Assembly: GCA_049679965.1 (NCBI GenBank) | Contig: JBAUGX010000033.1 | Span: 1 to 9,485, forward strand | Reading direction: 5' to 3' | Length of the DNA stretch: 9,485 bases | Source of the DNA: 2-12-FULL-65-11 sp049679965 | GTDB lineage: Bacteria > Acidobacteriota > Vicinamibacteria > Vicinamibacterales > CAVVIG01 | Part shown: piece by piece, positions 6,147-9,485 of the stretch | How the letters are laid out: every line of letters starts with the position of its first letter | Position numbering within the stretch: position 1 is the stretch's first letter | Made by a program: the position numbers and the translations under genes | Notes under the pieces: model-generated | Database searches by the model: none | Told to the model about the DNA's origin: nothing | What the model saw: the letters and a program-made list of their open reading frames with translations, nothing else

Positions 6147-7313
6147 ATGAGCTCCCGCACCCGTGTCATCGTGATGTCCCTCTCGGCGCCCGTCATCGCG
6201 TTCGCGATTGTGGGGGGGTTCCTCGGGAAGGTGACGGCACAGGACACCTTCCAGCACCTCAAGATCTTCGACGACGTGGTCAATTTGATCACGAACAACT
6301 ACGTCGAGCCGGTGAACGCCGACAAGGTGATGCACGGCGCGATGCACGGGCTGGCCGACAACCTCGACTCTGACAGCGCGTATCTCTCGCCGGATCAAGT
6401 GAAACAGGCCGAGAGCCGCGCGACGCCGCCCACGGGCAGCGTGGGTCTCGAGCTGACGCGCCAGTACTACCTTCGTGTCATCGCCGCCCGCGACAACTCG
6501 CCCGCGGCGAAGGCCGGCCTGCAGTCGGGCGACTTCGTGCGCGCCATTGGCGACCAGCCCACACGCGAAATGTCGGTGTGGGAAGGCATGCGGGCACTCG
6601 CGGGCGCGCCGGGCACCAAGGTGAGTCTGACCATCATCCGTGGCGGGAATACCACGGACCCGCACGTGATTGAGCTGACGCGCGAGGCGCTCGCGCCCTC
6701 CTCCGTCAGCGGGCGCACCGTCGCGGCCGGCATCGGATACCTCCGGATCGCCGCCATCGGCCCGAACACGGCGCAACAGGTCCGCACGCAGATCGCGGAT
6801 CTGACGAGAAACGGGGCGGAGAAGATCGTCCTGGACGTGCGCCGGACGGCGACCGGTACGCCCGAGGAGGGACTGGCGATCGCGCGGCTGTTCGTGCCCA
6901 AGGGCACGCTGGCCATGCGCGAGGGCAAGGCCGGCGCTCGGGAGACGGTCACCGCCGGCAGCGGTGACGGCGCGGTGACGCTGCCGGCCGTCGTGCTCAT
7001 CGACATAGGCACGGCAGGCGCCGCGGAGCTCTTCGCGTCGGCCCTCTCGGGCAACGGTCGCGCCGACCTTATCGGGGAGCACACGATGGGCCGCGCCGCG
7101 ACCCAGAAATTGATGAAGCTGCCCGACGGCAGCGGCCTGTGGCTGTCGACCACGCGATACCTGATGCCGGACGGCACTCCGCTGCACGAGAAGGGCCTCG
7201 AGCCGAAGATCGCCGTCGACGAGCCGACCCTCGATTTTGGCCAGGCGCCACCCGCCGCCGACACGATGCTCGACAAGGCGCTCGAACAGTTTTCCGTGAA
7301 GCGGGCCGCTTGA
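6147..7313 (+). CDS. PDZ/S41 (CtpA/Tsp-like) protein lacking the catalytic residues; probable pseudoprotease
   Basis: This 388-residue protein has an N-terminal signal or anchor segment (about residues 7-28; possible cleavage after VTA), a helical region (FDDVVNLITNNYVEPVN, 41-57), a PDZ domain (about 97-167, NSPAAKAGLQSGDFVRAIG) and an S41 C-terminal domain (about 190-355). Aligned without gaps to the Tsp core, the catalytic Ser430, Asp441 and Lys455 correspond to Gly291 (GTAGAAEL in place of GSASASEI), Gly302 and Arg316 (GRAATQ in place of GKGTVQ). The NPGG loop after the LDxR strand is also lost (LDVRRTATGT). The fold is retained with a normal length, so it looks like a maintained non-enzymatic homologue, not a broken gene. 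TGAGGA at 6137-6142 is a good ribosome binding site about 5 bases before ATG 6147. It is probably cotranscribed with envC; a scaffold or adaptor role in cell-wall control is inference. Confidence 0.85.
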   Translation: MSSRTRVIVMSLSAPVIAFAIVGGFLGKVTAQDTFQHLKIFDDVVNLITNNYVEPVNADKVMHGAMHGLADNLDSDSAYLSPDQVKQAESRATPPTGSVGLELTRQYYLRVIAARDNSPAAKAGLQSGDFVRAIGDQPTREMSVWEGMRALAGAPGTKVSLTIIRGGNTTDPHVIELTREALAPSSVSGRTVAAGIGYLRIAAIGPNTAQQVRTQIADLTRNGAEKIVLDVRRTATGTPEEGLAIARLFVPKGTLAMREGKAGARETVTAGSGDGAVTLPAVVLIDIGTAGAAELFASALSGNGRADLIGEHTMGRAATQKLMKLPDGSGLWLSTTRYLMPDGTPLHEKGLEPKIAVDEPTLDFGQAPPAADTMLDKALEQFSVKRAA

Positions 7314-7332
7314 GCGCCCGGTTCCCGTCGCC

Positions 7333-7341
7333 TGCTATACT
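7333..7341 (+). promoter_or_regulatory. Extended -10 promoter (TGCTATACT) for tRNA-Val and probably thrS
   Basis: TATACT at 7336-7341 with the TGn extension sits 36 bases before the mature tRNA 5' end. The predicted transcription start is near 7348, leaving a roughly 30-base leader for RNase P removal. The bases just after the -10 (GGCCG) are GC-rich, like the discriminator of stringently controlled stable-RNA promoters in E. coli. No convincing -35 is present (TTGAGC at 7310-7315 is about 20 bases away). No separate promoter is evident in the 35 bases between the tRNA and thrS, so thrS may share it. Confidence 0.6.
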
Positions 7342-7367
7342 GGCCGTTCGGCCGGGGCTTGTTTTTT
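7342..7367 (+). terminator. Weak terminator-like hairpin plus T6 tract after the S41-type gene
   Basis: GGCCG at 7342-7346 can pair with CGGCC at 7349-7353 across a very small loop (more realistically 4 bp with a GTTC loop), and a run of six T lies at 7362-7367. The spacing of about eight bases between stem and T tract is too long for a canonical intrinsic terminator. An outer pairing GCCC (7316-7319) with GGGC (7355-7358) would bring the tract close but is short. The hairpin also overlaps the predicted tRNA transcription start, so it may have no terminator role. Confidence 0.25.
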
Positions 7368-7377
7368 CAATTGATGT

Positions 7378-7453
7378 AGGCGCGTAGCTCAGAGGTTAGA
7401 GCGCCTGCTTGACACGCAGGAGGTCGGTGGTTCGAGTCCACCCGTGCCTACCA
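7378..7453 (+). tRNA. tRNA-Val (anticodon GAC)
   Basis: A complete 76-base cloverleaf with encoded CCA. The acceptor stem AGGCGCG (7378-7384) pairs with CGTGCCT (7443-7449) with one G-U pair, then discriminator A and CCA (7451-7453). D stem GCTC/GAGC, anticodon stem CCTGC/GCAGG, loop TTGACAC with anticodon GAC at 7411-7413, five-base variable loop AGGTC, T stem GGTGG/CCACC with loop TTCGAGT. GAC reads Val codons GUC and GUU; GUC is heavily used in the neighbouring genes. It lies 35 bases upstream of thrS and may be cotranscribed with it. Confidence 0.97.
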
Positions 7454-7488
7454 GACAGTAGCGCCTGCCTCGCCAGTCGATCCCACAG

Positions 7489-9447
7489 ATGAGTCAGGTA
7501 ACCGTCACATTGCCCGATGGCTCCGGTCGCACCGTGCCCGCCGGCACACCCGTGCGCGCCGTCGCAGAGGGTATCTCTCCGCGACTCGCCAAGGCGGCGC
7601 TCGCCGGGCTGGTCGACGGGCGGCTCGTGGATCTGGCCTATCCCCTGGATCGGGACGCCAGCGTCCGCATCGTGACCGACAGCAGTCCCGAGGCGCTGAT
7701 GCTCTGCCGCCATAGCGCGGCGCATCTGCTGGCCGCTGCCGTGACCAATCTGTTTCCGAAGGCGCAGTGCGGCATCGGCCCGGCCACCGAGGAAGGCTTC
7801 TTCTACGACTTCATCGTCGATCGGCCGTTCGTCCCGGAAGACCTCGAGGCGATCGAGAAGAGGATGAAGGAGCTGGCCGCGCAGGATCTGCCCTACGAGC
7901 GCCAGATGTGGCCGCGCGAGAAGGCCAAGGCGTTCTTCGCGGGGCGGGGCGAACCCCTGAAGGTGCAGCTCATCGACGAGAAGACCGAAGGCCAGCGCGA
8001 TGTGTCCTGCTACACGATCAAGGATCCAGAGACCTTCGTCGATTTCTGCACCGGCCCGCACGTGCCGTCGGCGGGCAAGCTGAAAGCCTTCAAGATCCTG
8101 ACCACGTCGAACGCCTACTGGAAGGGCGATGCGCGCAACCAGCCGATGCAGCGGATCTACGGCACCGCCTTCCCCACCGACAAAGAGCTGAAAGCGTACC
8201 TCACGCAAATCGAGGAAGCGAAGAAGCGCGATCATCGCAAGCTCGGGCGTGAACTTGGACTGTTCACGTTCCATCAATGGGCGCCCGGCGCCGCCTTCTG
8301 GCTCGCCAAGGGGACGACGCTGTACAACACGCTCTCCGGCTACATGCGCGACATCCTGTTCCCCGCCGGATATGTCGAAGTAAAGACGCCGCTCGTCTAC
8401 AACAAAGCGTTGTGGGAGCGCTCCGGGCACTGGAAGCACTACCGGCAGAACATGTTTCTCATCGAATCGGAAAACGAGACCATGAGCATGAAGCCGATGA
8501 ACTGCCCCGGGCACTTCTTGACCTACGCAAGCGAGACGCACAGCTACCGCGACCTGCCGATCCGCCTGCACGAACAGACGCCGCTTCACCGCAACGAGGC
8601 GTCCGGGGTGCTCTCCGGGCTCACCCGCGTCCGGCAGTTCTCGCAGGACGACGCCCATTGCTTCGTCATGCAGGATCAGATTGGCGACGAAGTCGAGCGG
8701 CTCATTCGGCTCATCCAGCGCGTGTACGACGACTTCGGCCTTCCGTTCTCAGCGAAGCTCTCAACGCGACCAGAGGAATTTCTTGGCGAGATCGCGACCT
8801 GGGATCACGCCGAGTCGCAGCTGCGCGCCGCGCTCGACCGTGCCGGCATCGGGTACGCCCTCAATGAGGGCGACGGCGCGTTCTACGGGCCCAAAATCGA
8901 CTTCGACGTGACCGACGCCATCGGCCGCAAGTGGCAGTGCGCGACGATCCAGCTCGACTACGCGCAGCCGGAGAATTTCGATCTGAAGTACATCGGCGCC
9001 GACAACAGCGAGCATCGGCCCGTCGTCATCCACCGCGCCATCTTCGGGAGCTTCGAGCGGTTCATCGCCATCCTCATCGAGCACTATACGGGGGCCTTCC
9101 CGCTCTGGCTGGCTCCGGTCCAGGCCGTCGTGCTGCCCATCTCGGATCGGCATCTGGAATACGCCGGATCGGTCAGAGATCGGCTGAGGGCCGCCGGACT
9201 GCGCGTCGAACTGGACGAGCGGCAGGAGAAGATCGGATATAAGATTCGGGAGGCACAGCTCCAGAAGGTGCCCTATATGCTGGTGGTCGGCGACCGCGAG
9301 GCGGAGACCGGCACCATCTCGGTGCGCGAGCGTTCCGGCGGCGACAAGGGCGCAAGCCCGATCGACGCGTTTATCGCCACGACCAGGAACGAAATCGAGT
9401 CGAAGGGGAAAACCTCGACGAAAGTCGAGAGCGTGTCACGAGCGTGA
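7489..9447 (+). CDS. thrS: Threonyl-tRNA synthetase
   Basis: This 652-residue class II synthetase attaches threonine to tRNA-Thr and edits mischarged serine. Domains in order: TGS domain (1-64, VTVTLPDGS...); editing domain with H75-SAA-H79 and C187-TGP-H191, the expected metal and editing residues; class II catalytic core from about 245, with motif 2 TRVRQFSQDDAH (379-390) and motif 3 GSFERFIAILIEHY (520-533). The core zinc ligands are C339 (MNCPGH), H390 and H515 (VVIHRA), matching C334/H385/H511 of E. coli. The C-terminal anticodon-binding domain is about 543-635 (APVQAVVLPISD; GYKIREAQLQKVPYMLVVG). The last 15 or so residues, rich in Lys/Ser/Thr, are a variable tail. ATG 7489 gives the conserved N-terminus though no Shine-Dalgarno sequence is visible. 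No T-box or leader operator is recognisable in the 35-base gap. All key residues are intact. Confidence 0.98.
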   Translation: MSQVTVTLPDGSGRTVPAGTPVRAVAEGISPRLAKAALAGLVDGRLVDLAYPLDRDASVRIVTDSSPEALMLCRHSAAHLLAAAVTNLFPKAQCGIGPATEEGFFYDFIVDRPFVPEDLEAIEKRMKELAAQDLPYERQMWPREKAKAFFAGRGEPLKVQLIDEKTEGQRDVSCYTIKDPETFVDFCTGPHVPSAGKLKAFKILTTSNAYWKGDARNQPMQRIYGTAFPTDKELKAYLTQIEEAKKRDHRKLGRELGLFTFHQWAPGAAFWLAKGTTLYNTLSGYMRDILFPAGYVEVKTPLVYNKALWERSGHWKHYRQNMFLIESENETMSMKPMNCPGHFLTYASETHSYRDLPIRLHEQTPLHRNEASGVLSGLTRVRQFSQDDAHCFVMQDQIGDEVERLIRLIQRVYDDFGLPFSAKLSTRPEEFLGEIATWDHAESQLRAALDRAGIGYALNEGDGAFYGPKIDFDVTDAIGRKWQCATIQLDYAQPENFDLKYIGADNSEHRPVVIHRAIFGSFERFIAILIEHYTGAFPLWLAPVQAVVLPISDRHLEYAGSVRDRLRAAGLRVELDERQEKIGYKIREAQLQKVPYMLVVGDREAETGTISVRERSGGDKGASPIDAFIATTRNEIESKGKTSTKVESVSRA

Positions 9448-9485
9448 GTCAGGCGCGGGGGTGGCCGCCTACGCGCCTTTGGCGC
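9448..9485. other. Start of the region after thrS, with alternative hairpins; cut by window edge
   Basis: AGGCGCG (9451-9457) can pair with CGCGCCT (9472-9478), and the right arm can instead pair with the last bases (GCGCC 9473-9477 with GGCGC 9481-9485 around TTT). No T tract is seen before the edge. A GTG at 9444 overlaps the thrS stop (GTGA) and stays open to the edge (VSQARGWPPTRLWR), but 14 codons give no recognisable similarity, so no gene is called. In many bacteria infC follows thrS; it is not recognisable here. Confidence 0.3.

Noticed and set aside
5964..7187. 407-residue minus-strand open frame
   Set aside because: It is antisense to the EnvC/S41 genes, Arg/His/Gly-rich without family motifs, and typical of long spurious frames in GC-rich DNA.
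7396..8658. 420-residue minus-strand open frame across the tRNA and thrS
   Set aside because: It lies antisense to an intact thrS, and its C-terminus (HGWTRTTDLLRVKQAL) is the well-known false peptide produced by reading a tRNA gene on the opposite strand.

Overview
The window is GC-rich, densely packed chromosomal DNA of a free-living bacterium with a housekeeping character. The gene order xseA-xseB-ispA-tlyA-nadK, the M23/S41 pair upstream of a tRNA and thrS, the EnvC and MltG cell-wall proteins, and very high GC coding bias fit a diderm such as an Acidobacteriota (Vicinamibacteria-like) member. This placement is an inference from gene order and composition, not a proven assignment.

Layout. 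Positions 1-2406 (+) form a tight cluster: the 3' end of xseA, xseB (exonuclease VII subunits), ispA (farnesyl diphosphate synthase) and tlyA (S4-domain rRNA methyltransferase). Overlaps or very short gaps suggest one transcript. A 101-bp gap holding a strong GC-rich hairpin separates tlyA from nadK (NAD kinase, + strand). nadK converges on a minus-strand pair, ruvX then mltG (read from 4963 down to 3491). The 77-bp convergent gap contains a 7-bp tandem repeat (consensus GATTGCC). ruvX is divergent from a + strand pair: an EnvC-like protein with a degenerate LytM domain, and a PDZ/S41-type protein. A perfect extended -10 box (TGCTATAAT) lies in the 32-bp divergent gap. The right end holds a tRNA-Val(GAC) with its own promoter-like sequence, then thrS (threonyl-tRNA synthetase), ending 38 bases before the window edge.

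Functions. The left block mixes DNA repair, isoprenoid synthesis, rRNA modification and NADP supply, a common linkage in which the genes are co-expressed rather than mechanistically joined. The middle block is about peptidoglycan: MltG ends nascent glycan strands, the EnvC-like protein probably activates amidases, and the S41-type protein sits beside it. The right block is translation.

The most notable point is that both members of the envC-S41 pair have lost their catalytic residues. This is normal for EnvC but unusual for the S41 protein, in which all three positions matching the Tsp/Prc Ser-Asp-Lys residues are replaced. I see no CRISPR array, insertion sequence, phage gene, toxin-antitoxin pair or defence system. 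No gene-free stretch exceeds about 100 bases.
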